64,000 nucleotides of DNA from Paraburkholderia gardini (GCF_907164575.1 NZ_CAJQYY010000014.1:62001-126000), one strand, 5' to 3'. Numbered from the stretch's first letter, positions 28,805-38,073 are shown. Numbers and translations: made by a program. The notes: generated by a model from the letters alone, not told the origin.

Positions 28805-29569
28805 TCAGTCGAACTGCCGGAAATCCGGCTTGCGCTTTTCGAAGAACGCCTTGAACGCCTCGCGTGCTTCCGGCGCGAGCAGCATCTTGCCGAAGTGCAC
28901 GGCTTCCTCAGCGATCTGCGTCTGGATCTCGTGCTGCGCGGCGCGCTTCATCAGCGCCTTCGTCACCCGCAGCGACGAAGCGGGCAGCGCCGCCAGCTTG
29001 AGCGCCTGCGCCTTCGCGAACGCGTCCACTTCGGCGACGGGCAGCAGACGGTTCACGAAGCCCATGCGCTGCGCTTCCTTCGCATCGAACGCTTCGCCGA
29101 GCAGCAGCTTTTCCGCCGCGCCCTGATAGCCGGCCACGCGCTGCAACAGCAACGACGAAGCCGCTTCCGGACACAGACCCAACTGGGTGAACGGCAGCGA
29201 GAACGTCGCCGATTCCGCTGCGTAGACCAGATCGCAGTGCAGCAGCAGCGTCGTGCCGATGCCAACCGCCGGACCCGCCACCGAAGCGACCACCGGCTTT
29301 TCCGCCGAACTGATGCCGCGCAGGAACTGGAACACCGGCGAATTCTCACCGCCCGCCGGCGACTTCATGAAGTCTTCCAGATCGTTGCCGGCGCTGAAAA
29401 TGCCGATGCTGCCGCGAATCAGGATCGCACGCACGGATGCATCGCTGTGCGCTTCGACGAGCGCGTCCGCCATCGCCTGGTACATCGCGGCCGTGATCGC
29501 GTTTTTCCTGTCCGGCCGGTTAAAGGCAATCGTCAGCACGCCGTCTGCGCGTTCGACCAGAATATCCAT
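28805..29569 (-). CDS. Enoyl-CoA hydratase / isomerase
   Basis: This crotonase-fold enzyme of 254 residues probably hydrates enoyl-CoA or shifts its double bond in beta-oxidation. The oxyanion-hole stretches are FSAGNDLEDF and VAGPAVGIGTTLLLHCD; a later acid lies in GLCPEAASS. ATG 29569 is preferred over ATG 29575 because AGGAG sits six bases before the former but touches the latter. It follows the thiolase gene by 105 bases, with a terminator hairpin between. Expression may therefore be partly separate from the fad cluster. Confidence 0.88.
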   Translation of the reverse strand: MDILVERADGVLTIAFNRPDRKNAITAAMYQAMADALVEAHSDASVRAILIRGSIGIFSAGNDLEDFMKSPAGGENSPVFQFLRGISSAEKPVVASVAGPAVGIGTTLLLHCDLVYAAESATFSLPFTQLGLCPEAASSLLLQRVAGYQGAAEKLLLGEAFDAKEAQRMGFVNRLLPVAEVDAFAKAQALKLAALPASSLRVTKALMKRAAQHEIQTQIAEEAVHFGKMLLAPEAREAFKAFFEKRKPDFRQFD

Positions 29570-29610
29570 CGCCATCTCCTCGTTATTCCTTCGATTTCCT
29601 GAATGGAAAA

Positions 29611-29644
29611 AACGGTTCGCAAGCCGTATGACCTGCGAACCGTT
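29611..29644 (-). terminator. Terminator between thiolase and enoyl-CoA hydratase genes
   Basis: An 11-bp perfect stem (29611-29621 with 29634-29644) and 12-base loop is followed on the minus strand by a run of six T. It would end transcripts coming from the thiolase gene before the enoyl-CoA hydratase gene. Confidence 0.85.
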
Positions 29645-29674
29645 CGTCTTGCCTGTACGTTGTGCCGTCCGCGC

Positions 29675-30874
29675 TTACAGGCGTTCGATGATGCCCGCTG
29701 CGCCCATTCCGGTACCGACGCACATCGTCACCATGCCGTATCTGAAATTGCGGCGACGCAGCCCGTGCACAACCGTCGACGCGCGGATCGCGCCCGTCGC
29801 GCCGAGCGGGTGACCGAGCGCGATCGCGCCGCCAAGCGGGTTGATCTTCGACGGATCGAGCCCCAGGTCCTGGATCACCGCGAGCGATTGCGCAGCGAAC
29901 GCTTCGTTCAGCTCGATCCAGTCCATGTCGTCGATCTTCAGGCCCGCGGCCTTCAGCGCGGCCGGAATCGCTTCCTTCGGACCGATGCCCATGATTTCCG
30001 GCGGCACGCCGCGCACGGCGAAGCTGACGAAACGGGCGAGCGGCGTCAGGTTGAATTCCTTCAGCATCTTTTCCGACACGACGATCAACGCGCCCGCGCC
30101 GTCCGACGTCTGCGAGCTGTTGCCGGCCGTGACCGAACCCTTGTTCGCGAACACCGTGCGCAGCTTCGCGAGACCTTCCATCGACGTATCGGCGCGCGGA
30201 CCTTCGTCCAGCGCGACTTCACGCGTCTTCACCTTCACTTCGCCCGTGGCGAGATCGGGGAAGCGCTCACTGATCGTGTACGCGGCGATTTCGTCGTTGA
30301 ATTCACCGGCCTGCTGCGCGGCGATCGCGCGGCGGTGCGATTCGACCGAAAACTGGTCCTGCGCTTCGCGGCTGATCTTCCAGCGCCCGGCGACCTTTTC
30401 CGCGGTCAGGCCCATGCCGTAGGCGATGCCGAAGTCCTCGCCGCGATCGAAGATGTGCGGCGACATCGACGGCTTGTTGCCCATCATCGGCACCATGCTC
30501 ATCGATTCGCAGCCGCCCGCGATCATCGCGTCCGATTCGCCGACGCGAATACGGTCCGCCGCCATCGCCAGCGCCGTCAGGCCCGAGGCGCAAAAGCGGT
30601 TCACCGTCACGCCGCCCACCGTGTTCGGCAGGCCGGCCAGCAGCGCGCCCATCCGCGCGACGTTCAGGCCCTGCTCCGCTTCCGGAATCGCACAGCCGAT
30701 GATCGCGTCTTCGATCACCTTCGTATCGAGGCCGGGCACCTGGGCCACGGCCGAACGGATCGCGTGCACCAGCAGTTCGTCGGGGCGCGTGTTCCTGAAC
30801 ATCCCGCGCGGCGCCTTGCCGATCGGCGTGCGGCTCGCGGCGACGATGTATGCGTCCTGCAATTGCTTTGCCAT
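29675..30874 (-). CDS. fadA: Acetyl-CoA C-acyltransferase (3-ketoacyl-CoA thiolase)
   Basis: This thiolase of 399 residues cleaves 3-ketoacyl-CoA with CoA in the last step of beta-oxidation. The nucleophile Cys lies in VNRFCASGLTAL, the catalytic His in GGAIALGHPLGATGA, and the second Cys in MCVGTGMGAA. The start has a strong AAAGGAG site. It lies downstream of the FadN-type gene, separated by 131 bases that hold a double hairpin. Together with FadN and FadE it covers the full cycle. Confidence 0.94.
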   Translation of the reverse strand: MAKQLQDAYIVAASRTPIGKAPRGMFRNTRPDELLVHAIRSAVAQVPGLDTKVIEDAIIGCAIPEAEQGLNVARMGALLAGLPNTVGGVTVNRFCASGLTALAMAADRIRVGESDAMIAGGCESMSMVPMMGNKPSMSPHIFDRGEDFGIAYGMGLTAEKVAGRWKISREAQDQFSVESHRRAIAAQQAGEFNDEIAAYTISERFPDLATGEVKVKTREVALDEGPRADTSMEGLAKLRTVFANKGSVTAGNSSQTSDGAGALIVVSEKMLKEFNLTPLARFVSFAVRGVPPEIMGIGPKEAIPAALKAAGLKIDDMDWIELNEAFAAQSLAVIQDLGLDPSKINPLGGAIALGHPLGATGAIRASTVVHGLRRRNFRYGMVTMCVGTGMGAAGIIERL

Positions 30875-30891
30875 TTGAAAACTCCTTTGTC

Positions 30892-30975
30892 GATCAGAGT
30901 TAGCGCTTTAGCTGTCGACCGGAGTTCGCGCTTTAGCGCGTTACTCCGGTCCTATGCAAAGCACTTACTCTGATC
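30892..30975. repeat. Nested palindromic element inside the fad cluster
   Basis: An outer inverted repeat GATCAGAGT / ACTCTGATC (30892-30900 and 30967-30975) encloses a second one, ACCGGAGT / ACTCCGGT (30918-30925 and 30943-30950). That in turn encloses CGCGC-TTTA-GCGCG (30927-30940). The RNA would fold into one long interrupted stem between the FadN-type and thiolase genes. It has no T-run, so it looks more like a processing or stabilising element, or a dispersed REP-like repeat, than a terminator. Confidence 0.6.
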
Positions 30976-31005
30976 CCATGCAGTCTTATCGCGGTCGACC
31001 GCGCG

Positions 31006-33441
31006 TTAGTTACGCACCGGCTTGCCGGTCTGCAACATGCCCATGATCCGTTCCTGCGTCTTCTGCGTACCGAGCAGATCGACGAACGCACGGCGCTCGA
31101 GTTGCAACAACCATTCTTCGTCGACGAGGCTGCCCGCTTCGACGTCGCCACCACACACGGCTTCAGCGATGCGGCCCGCGATCAGGTAGTCGTGCTCGCT
31201 GATGAAGCGGCCGTCGCGCATGTTGACGAGCGATGCCTTGATCGTCGCAATCGCCGAGCGCCCCGCGACCGGCACCTGTGTCACGCGCAGCGGCGCGCGG
31301 TAACCGGATGCCGACAGCGCGCGCACTTCCTTCTTCGCGGTGTCGAGCAGTTCGAACACGTTGAAGACGATCGTGTCGGACGGTTTCAGATAGCCCATCG
31401 CGCGCGCGTCGAGCGCCGAGGCCGAGACTTTCGCCATCGCGGCGTTTTCGAACGACTTCTGCACGAACTTCAGCAGGTCGTTCGTCGCGCCCACCTGCGT
31501 CGCGGCTTCGGCGGCACGCAGCGCGGCTTCCTTCAGACCGCCGCCCGCAGGCACGAGACCGACGCCGACTTCGACGAGACCCATGTAGCTTTCGATATGC
31601 GCGACGCGCTTCGCGCTATGCAGCGCCAGCTCGCAGCCACCGCCGAGCGCAATGCCCGACACGGCCGAAATCACCGGCACGCTCGCGTACTTCACGCGCA
31701 ACATGCCTTGCTGGAACTTCTTCACGAACGGCTCGATACCCTTCGCGCCGCCCATCATGAACGCGGGCATCGCTTCTTCGAGATTCGCGCCGGCGGAGAA
31801 CGGGCCGCCCGGCGTGCCAAGCTTCAGCGATGTGGGCTGCCACACCACCAGACCCTTGTAGTCCTTCTCGGCGAGCTCGATCGCCTGCACGAGGCCGTCG
31901 ATCACCGATGGTCCGATCGTGTTCATCTTGCTCTTGAACGACACGATGAGCACATCGTTTTCACCTGCGCGGTCGTCGACCCATGCGCGCACGGCATCGG
32001 TTTCGAACAGGGTCTTGCCGTATGTTTTCGGGTCAGCAGCGGTCTCGCCGGCGAGCGGCGCACGGAACACCTGCCGGTCGTACACGCCGAGCGACGAACG
32101 CGGCACAAACGACTTCGAAGCCGGTGACCACGAGCCTTCGTTCGTATGCACGCCGCCCTTGTCCGCGACCGGACCTTCCAGCACCCACGCCGGCAGCGGT
32201 GCGCCCGACAGCGCCTTGCCGGCCGCGATGTCTTCCTGCACCCATTCGGCTACCTGTTTCCAGCCAGCCGTCTGCCAGCCTTCGAACGGGCCTTCGTTCC
32301 AGCCGAAGCCCCAGCGGATCGCGAGGTCGACGTCGCGCGCGTTGTCCGCGATCGATTCGAGATGCACGCCGATGTAGTGGAACACGTCGCGGAAAATCGC
32401 CCAGAGGAACCGGGCCTGCGGATGATCCGATTCACGCAGCAGCTTCAGACGCTCCGCCGGCGGACGCTTCAGGATACGGCCGACCATTTCATCGGCCTTC
32501 GCGCCGCCGTCGACGTATCCACCCGTCTTCGGGTCGAGCACCTTGATCGCCTTGCCTTCTTTCCTGTAGAAGCCGGCGCCGGTCTTCTGGCCGAGCGCGC
32601 CCTGCTTCACGAGTCCGGCGAGTACGGCTGGCGTTTCATAAACCGCGAAAAACGGGTCGCCCGCGAGCGTGTCCTGCATCGTCTTGATGACGTGCGCCAT
32701 CGTGTCGAGACCGACCACGTCGGCGGTGCGGAACGTCGCGGACTTCGCTCGGCCGAGGCGGCTGCCCGTCAGATCGTCGACTTCGTCGAAACGCAGGCCG
32801 AACTTTTGCGCTTCGGCAATCACCGCGAGGATCGAGAAAATACCGACGCGGTTGGCGATGAAGTTCGGCGTATCTTTCGCCCGCACGACGCCCTTGCCGA
32901 CCACGCTGGTCAGGAACGATTCGAGCTGGTCGAGGATTTCCGGACGCGTGGTGGCAGTCGGAATCAGTTCGACGAGGTGCATGTAGCGCGGCGGATTGAA
33001 GAAGTGCACGCCGCAAAAGCGTGACTTCAACTCGTCCGAAAAGCCCTTCGACAGTTCGGTGATCGACAGACCCGAGGTGTTTGTCGCAAAGATCGCATCC
33101 GGTCCGATATGCGGCGACACTTTTTTGTACAGGTCATGCTTCCAGTCCATGCGTTCGGCGATCGCTTCGATCACGAGATCGCACTCTTCGAGCTTTGCGA
33201 TATCGTCGTCGTAGTTCGCGGGCTGGATGTACTGCGCGTCGTCCTTGACGCCGAACGGTGCCGGCGACAGCTTCTTCAGGTTCTCGATCGCCTTCAGCGC
33301 GATCGCGTTCTTCGGACCTTCCTTTGCAGGAAGGTCGAACAGCAGCACCGGCACCCTGGCGTTGATCAGGTGCGCAGCGATCTGCGCGCCCATCACGCCG
33401 GCACCGAGCACCGCTACCTTGCGAATGATCAGATTGCTCAC
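31006..33441 (-). CDS. 3-hydroxyacyl-CoA dehydrogenase / enoyl-CoA hydratase, FadN type
   Basis: This 811-residue bifunctional beta-oxidation enzyme has the dehydrogenase first and the hydratase last, the reverse of E. coli FadB and as in Bacillus FadN. The NAD site is GAGVMG (13-18), followed by HFFNPPRYMHLVELI for the dehydrogenase. In the C-terminal crotonase part, SGIALGGGCELALHSA and GLVEVGVGLVPAGGG are the oxyanion and catalytic stretches. The start is a GTG with GGAGGA five bases upstream. It follows the acyl-CoA dehydrogenase by 110 bases. Confidence 0.93.
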   Translation of the reverse strand: MSNLIIRKVAVLGAGVMGAQIAAHLINARVPVLLFDLPAKEGPKNAIALKAIENLKKLSPAPFGVKDDAQYIQPANYDDDIAKLEECDLVIEAIAERMDWKHDLYKKVSPHIGPDAIFATNTSGLSITELSKGFSDELKSRFCGVHFFNPPRYMHLVELIPTATTRPEILDQLESFLTSVVGKGVVRAKDTPNFIANRVGIFSILAVIAEAQKFGLRFDEVDDLTGSRLGRAKSATFRTADVVGLDTMAHVIKTMQDTLAGDPFFAVYETPAVLAGLVKQGALGQKTGAGFYRKEGKAIKVLDPKTGGYVDGGAKADEMVGRILKRPPAERLKLLRESDHPQARFLWAIFRDVFHYIGVHLESIADNARDVDLAIRWGFGWNEGPFEGWQTAGWKQVAEWVQEDIAAGKALSGAPLPAWVLEGPVADKGGVHTNEGSWSPASKSFVPRSSLGVYDRQVFRAPLAGETAADPKTYGKTLFETDAVRAWVDDRAGENDVLIVSFKSKMNTIGPSVIDGLVQAIELAEKDYKGLVVWQPTSLKLGTPGGPFSAGANLEEAMPAFMMGGAKGIEPFVKKFQQGMLRVKYASVPVISAVSGIALGGGCELALHSAKRVAHIESYMGLVEVGVGLVPAGGGLKEAALRAAEAATQVGATNDLLKFVQKSFENAAMAKVSASALDARAMGYLKPSDTIVFNVFELLDTAKKEVRALSASGYRAPLRVTQVPVAGRSAIATIKASLVNMRDGRFISEHDYLIAGRIAEAVCGGDVEAGSLVDEEWLLQLERRAFVDLLGTQKTQERIMGMLQTGKPVRN

Positions 33442-33551
33442 GTTGTTCCTCCGGGGGAGTTATGCGGTATCGCCAGTCGCGCAAATGCGCGACAGGGCTA
33501 GCGCGCCGTGCGTTCAGCGTGATGCTGCGCGCGGCGCGTGCCGAAACGGGC

Positions 33552-35339
33552 TTAGAACAGCGACTCTTCGACTTCCATCAGCGACTTCGAACCGGCGCGC
33601 GCCTGACGGATCGTCATGGAGGTTTCCGGTAGCAGCTTCGCGAAGTAGAAGCGCGCGGTGGCGAGTTTCGCCTTGTAGAACGGATCGCCCGACGCTTCGT
33701 TATCCAGCGCGATGCGTGCCATACGCGCCCAGAAATACGAAAACACCAGGTGGCCGACCGTACGCAGATACGGCACGGCGGCAGCGCCCACTTCATCGGG
33801 GTTCTGCATCGCTTTCATGCCGATTTCCATCGTGAGCTTTTGCACCTTTTCCCCGATGTCGGCGAGCGGGTTGATGAACTCCGACATCTCGGCCTTCACG
33901 CCTTCGGCCTCGACGAATCCGGCGACCAGGTTGCCGAACTTCTTCATCTTCGCGCCCATGTCGCCGAGCACCTTGCGGCCCAGTAGATCGAGCGACTGAA
34001 CTGCATTCGTGCCTTCGTAAATCATGTTGATACGCGCGTCGCGCACGTACTGCTCCATGCCCCATTCAGCAATGAAGCCATGGCCGCCGTAGATCTGCAT
34101 CGCGTGGTTCGTGCCTTCGAACGCGTTGTCCGACAGAAACGCCTTCAGGATCGGCGTGAGCAGCGCGACGAGATCGGCGGCTTCCTTGCGAGCGGCTTCG
34201 TCCGCGTGCGACAGTTCCTTGTCGATCTGCAGCGCCGACCAGTACGTGAACGCGCGTGCGCCTTCCGCATAAGCCTTCTGCGTGAGCAGCATGCGGCGCA
34301 CGTCCGGATGCACGATGATCGGATCAGCCGCCTTTTCGGGCGCTTTCGGGCCTGTCAGCGAGCGCATCTGCAAGCGTTCCTTCGCGTACGTGAGCGAGTT
34401 CTGGTACGCGACTTCGGTAAGCCCGAGACTCTGCATGCCGACGCCAAGACGCGCGGCGTTCATCATCACGAACATCGCATTCAGGCCCTTGTTCGGCTCA
34501 CCGACGAGCCAGCCTTTCGCATTGTCGAGATTGATCACGCACGTTGCGTTGCCGTGAATGCCCATCTTGTGTTCGATGGAGCCGCACTTCACGCCGTTGC
34601 GTTCGCCCGGCTCACCCGCTTCATCCGGCACGAACTTCGGCACGATGAAGAGCGAAATGCCTTTGGTGCCCTTCGGGGCGTCCGGCAGACGTGCGAGCAC
34701 GAGGTGGACGATATTTTCGGCCATGTCGTGTTCGCCGCTCGAGATGAAAATTTTCGTGCCGCTGATCGCGTAAGAACCGTCGCTGTCCGGCTCGGCCTTC
34801 GTGCGCAGGATGCCGAGGTCGGTGCCGCAATGCGGCTCGGTCAGGCACATCGTGCCAGTCCACACGCCGGTGACGAGCTTCGGCAGATAACGCTGCTGCA
34901 ATTCCGGCGTGCCGTGTGCGTGCAGGCATTCGTACGCGCCGTGCGAGAGGCCCGGATACATCGTCCAGGCCTGGTTCGCCGAATTGAGCATTTCGTAGAG
35001 CGCGTTGTTCACGAATGCCGGCAGACCCTGGCCGCCGTATTCGGGATCGCAGCCGAGCGACGGCCAGCCCGCTTCGACGTACTGCCGATAGGCTTCCCTG
35101 AAGCCCTTCGGCGTGGTCACCACGCCGTCGCCGACGTACGTGCAGCCTTCCTGGTCGCCGCTCTGGTTGAGCGGGAAAAGCACTTCGGAGCAGAACTTGC
35201 CGGCTTCCTCGAGCACCTGGTTGATCGTGTCGGAGTCGAGATCCGCGTGCTTCGGCATCTGCCTGATCTCGGCTTCGACGTTAAGCAGCTCGTGCAACAC
35301 GAATTGCATGTCGCGCAGCGGCGCGGCGTACTGTCCCAT
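33552..35339 (-). CDS. fadE: Acyl-CoA dehydrogenase, long form
   Basis: This FAD enzyme performs the first oxidation of acyl-CoA in beta-oxidation. It has 595 residues, the long bacterial form with an extra C-terminal domain. Seen are TGTMCLTEPHCGTDLG (FAD/substrate binding), KIFISSGEHD and the catalytic Glu in MIYEGTNAVQSLD. ATG 35339 has GGAGAAGAG upstream; the frame extends 19 codons further without similarity. It is the first metabolic gene after the TetR regulator on the same strand. The symbol follows the Bacillus fadN-fadA-fadE usage and is approximate. Confidence 0.9.
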   Translation of the reverse strand: MGQYAAPLRDMQFVLHELLNVEAEIRQMPKHADLDSDTINQVLEEAGKFCSEVLFPLNQSGDQEGCTYVGDGVVTTPKGFREAYRQYVEAGWPSLGCDPEYGGQGLPAFVNNALYEMLNSANQAWTMYPGLSHGAYECLHAHGTPELQQRYLPKLVTGVWTGTMCLTEPHCGTDLGILRTKAEPDSDGSYAISGTKIFISSGEHDMAENIVHLVLARLPDAPKGTKGISLFIVPKFVPDEAGEPGERNGVKCGSIEHKMGIHGNATCVINLDNAKGWLVGEPNKGLNAMFVMMNAARLGVGMQSLGLTEVAYQNSLTYAKERLQMRSLTGPKAPEKAADPIIVHPDVRRMLLTQKAYAEGARAFTYWSALQIDKELSHADEAARKEAADLVALLTPILKAFLSDNAFEGTNHAMQIYGGHGFIAEWGMEQYVRDARINMIYEGTNAVQSLDLLGRKVLGDMGAKMKKFGNLVAGFVEAEGVKAEMSEFINPLADIGEKVQKLTMEIGMKAMQNPDEVGAAAVPYLRTVGHLVFSYFWARMARIALDNEASGDPFYKAKLATARFYFAKLLPETSMTIRQARAGSKSLMEVEESLF

Positions 35340-35443
35340 GACTCTTCTCCACTCCAAAGGTGTTGGCTTAAAGCATCGCCACCAGCCAGCGCCCACAACA
35401 CGGACCTGTTGCGCCGACGAACCCGATGGATCCGGAGACGCTG

Positions 35444-36043
35444 CTAGCGGCTGCTGCTTTGATACGAAACGATCAATTTATCCAGCGAGGCCCGCGTCAG
35501 GCGCACGGCATCCGGCAGGTGCAGGAAGCGTGCATCGTGATGCAGACCCAGCGTGAAGCTGTACATTTCGAAGAGCATCAGTTGCGGATCGGCGTCCGCC
35601 CTCAGGTGCCCTTCTTCCATCGCCTGCGAAATGGCTCGCGTGAGCGCGGCGCGCCAGGTGCTCACGCTCGCCACCAGTTGCTCGCGCACCGGGTTGTCCG
35701 CGCGGTCGTCGTACTCGACGGCGCCGCTGATATAGATGCATCCAGTGGTGACTTCCTGGATGCGCTTCTCTATCCAGCCCGAGATCATTGCCTGCAGACG
35801 CGGCAACCCGCGCGGTTCACGCAGACTCGGAAAGAACACCTCCTCCTCAAAACGGCGGTGATATTCCTTGACCACTTCCACCTGCAGATCCTCGCGCGAC
35901 CCAAAATGCGCGAACACGCCGCTTTTACTCATCTGCATGCGCTCGGCCAGCAGGCCGATCGTCAGACCCTCGAGTCCGTCGCGGCTGGCCAGGTCGAGTG
36001 CTGCGTCGAGAATTGCCGCGCGCGTCTGTTCGCCTTTTCGCAT
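35444..36043 (-). CDS. TetR-family regulator of the beta-oxidation cluster
   Basis: The 199-residue protein has the TetR DNA-binding domain (RAAILDAALDLASRDGLEGLTIGLLAERMQMSKSGVFAHFGSREDL) and a helical ligand domain. ATG 36043 is chosen as the family-like start; a 42-codon extension upstream is AT-richer and carries the operator palindrome. It lies 104 bases before the acyl-CoA dehydrogenase gene on the same strand, so it is probably the first gene of the fad transcript. Repression relieved by an acyl-CoA or fatty acid is inferred from the context. Confidence 0.9.
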   Translation of the reverse strand: MRKGEQTRAAILDAALDLASRDGLEGLTIGLLAERMQMSKSGVFAHFGSREDLQVEVVKEYHRRFEEEVFFPSLREPRGLPRLQAMISGWIEKRIQEVTTGCIYISGAVEYDDRADNPVREQLVASVSTWRAALTRAISQAMEEGHLRADADPQLMLFEMYSFTLGLHHDARFLHLPDAVRLTRASLDKLIVSYQSSSR

Positions 36044-36129
36044 AGCTTTGTACCGTTCTGATTTGACCGAAAGAAAATCGAACGGCCGTACTATTGTTGA
36101 GTACGACCGTCCGCGAAACAAGGACTTTA

Positions 36130-36147
36130 TTAGAAACCAGTTTCTAA
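36130..36147. promoter_or_regulatory. PsrA-like operator before the tetR-fad cluster
   Basis: A perfect palindrome TTAGAAAC-CA-GTTTCTAA lies 87 bases upstream of the tetR start. Its core GAAAC-N2-GTTTC fits the site described for the fatty-acid regulator PsrA of Pseudomonas. No second copy was found in the gap before the acyl-CoA dehydrogenase gene. A further inverted repeat CGTACT-N7-AGTACG lies at about 36088-36106. Confidence 0.6.
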
Positions 36148-36340
36148 CTGGCCTCCAATTTTGCGGCATCCGTCAATCGGACGAGGCGTAATTTTCGGGA
36201 TTGTTCGCTCATGCCGCTTAATGACAGTTTTACCGGCTCGACGCGCCGGTGTATCCAGGTGAATTACCCGGATTGCGCCGGCCTGCCGGAAAGGCTCGGC
36301 GATGACTTTCGCAGGCTGACGACCCGGCAGAGCCCGGGCG

Positions 36341-37600
36341 TCAGTCGTAGCCGCCCACCGTCAGCACCTTCATGACCGCCCGGTACGTGTTGTAGGCCAG
36401 CCAGTTGAGGATGCGCTCGCCGCGCGGACGCGCTTCGTAGCGTGCGAGGTCGATGCGGCGCGACTCGTCGAACGCCGTCAGGATCGCGGCGCGCAGATCG
36501 TGGATCTCGGGATCGGCCACCAGCACGACGTTCGCCTCGTTGTTGACGAGCAGGCTGAGCGCGTCGAGGTTCGACGAACCCACCGTTCCCCAGCTCGAAT
36601 CGACGACCGCGACCTTGCCGTGCAGCAGCGTCCTTTCGTATTCGGCGATCTTGACGCCCGCGCGCAGCAGCGACCGGTACAGGAACGGCACCGCGTAATC
36701 GAGCGCGGCGAACTCCTTGCGCCCGATGATGAGCCGCACCTCGACGCCGCGCCGCGCCGCATGCGTGAGCGCGCGTCGCAGCTTGCGGCCCGGCATGAAG
36801 TACGGATTGGCGAGCAGCACCTCGGTGCGTGCCTGGCCAATCGCGGTCAGATACGCCTTTTCGATCGCACGACGATTGACCAGGTTATCGCGCGCGACGA
36901 ACGCCACGCACGGCAGCCCGGTTTCGCGCACGTCGCCGCGCGCGCGACGACGCATCCGCCAACGCGCGGAGCGGCCCAGATCGGGCGGCGGCTCGGCTTC
37001 CGTGCCGGGCGATTCGACCTGCCTGTATCCGATGCGAATGCGGCGCCACTGCACCTCGAACGCTTCGCGGATGTCGGTCACCACCGGCCCGCTCAGTTCG
37101 ACCGCGAAGTCCCAGCGAGGATACGGCAGGCGCTCGCCGTTGTTGTCGAAGTCGTCGACGATATTGATACCGCCGCAGTACGCGTACGTGTCGTCGATCA
37201 CCGCGAGCTTGCGGTGCGTGCGTGAGAAGCCGAAGCGGCCAAAGATATGCGGGTTGTAGATGCGGTGTTCGACGCCGATCGACGGCCAGTCGTTGAAAAG
37301 CGCGAGCTTCGCGGTGCCGATGCCGTCGGTGATCACGCGTACCCGCACGCCCCGCGCGGCGGCTCTCAGCAGCGCGGCGGACACGTTCTGGCCGGCTTCG
37401 TCGTCGCAGAAGATGTACGTCTCGAGCGCGACATCGCGTGTCGCGGCGTCGATTCGACGTGTCAGCGTGTCGAAGTATTCGCTGCCCGAGCGAAAGAGCT
37501 CGACGCCGTTGCCGGTGGTGAAGCGATAGCGCCGCCAGTAACGCCGGCTGCGAAGGCTCTGGCGGAGCCGCGCGAAACGCCGCGTGGCGAGGCTCGTCAT
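36341..37600 (-). CDS. clsB: Cardiolipin synthase B (phospholipase D family)
   Basis: This enzyme joins phosphatidyl groups to make cardiolipin at the inner membrane. The 419 residues contain two HKD motifs, HRKLAVIDD near residue 130 and HGKVAVVDSSWGTVGSSNLD near residue 325, as in ClsB. The N-terminus is rich in Arg and lacks the membrane helices of ClsA. Its ATG overlaps the stop of the Nudix gene by four bases, so the two are translationally coupled. Confidence 0.88.
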   Translation of the reverse strand: MTSLATRRFARLRQSLRSRRYWRRYRFTTGNGVELFRSGSEYFDTLTRRIDAATRDVALETYIFCDDEAGQNVSAALLRAAARGVRVRVITDGIGTAKLALFNDWPSIGVEHRIYNPHIFGRFGFSRTHRKLAVIDDTYAYCGGINIVDDFDNNGERLPYPRWDFAVELSGPVVTDIREAFEVQWRRIRIGYRQVESPGTEAEPPPDLGRSARWRMRRRARGDVRETGLPCVAFVARDNLVNRRAIEKAYLTAIGQARTEVLLANPYFMPGRKLRRALTHAARRGVEVRLIIGRKEFAALDYAVPFLYRSLLRAGVKIAEYERTLLHGKVAVVDSSWGTVGSSNLDALSLLVNNEANVVLVADPEIHDLRAAILTAFDESRRIDLARYEARPRGERILNWLAYNTYRAVMKVLTVGGYD

Positions 37601-38073
37601 CCCAGGCGCGCTGCGAGGCGCGTCGGCAGTTGCAGGATGGCTTCCCGGTTCGACGATGAGAAGCAGCGCGCAGCCGCCTGCTCGTACGGCAACCAGGCGT
37701 AAGCGGTGTGCTCGCGCGGTGCGAGTGTCACCTCGATGCGGCCTGGCACCTGAAGGCTGAACCAGTGCTCGACGTTACGCGTCACGCCTTCTGCATAACG
37801 ATGGCGCCACACCGGGTAAATCTCGTATTCGATCTGATGTTGCCAGTCGAGCAACGCGCTGGCCGGCACCCCGGGCGAACCGGTGACGATACCCGTTTCC
37901 TCACCGACTTCACGCATGGCCGTTTCGACGATGGGCTCGTCGACGTGATCCTTCGATCCCGTCACGGATTGCCAGAAGCCCGGCCGGTCGGCCCGTTCGA
38001 TAATCAGCACGTCGAGTTGCGGCGTATGGATGACGACAAGAACAGACTCCGGAATCTTCGGCGGTTTCGGCAT
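37597..38073 (-). CDS. nudB: Dihydroneopterin triphosphate diphosphatase (Nudix)
   Basis: NudB removes pyrophosphate from dihydroneopterin triphosphate in folate synthesis. The 158-residue protein has the Nudix box ending in REVGEETGI (54-62), with E46 seven residues before R54. The leading Gly (G39) is one residue further off than in the canonical pattern, which seems usual for this group. It lies downstream of aspS across a terminator and shares four bases with clsB. The aspS-nudB neighbourhood is common in proteobacteria and supports the name. Confidence 0.88.
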   Translation of the reverse strand: MPKPPKIPESVLVVIHTPQLDVLIIERADRPGFWQSVTGSKDHVDEPIVETAMREVGEETGIVTGSPGVPASALLDWQHQIEYEIYPVWRHRYAEGVTRNVEHWFSLQVPGRIEVTLAPREHTAYAWLPYEQAAARCFSSSNREAILQLPTRLAARLG

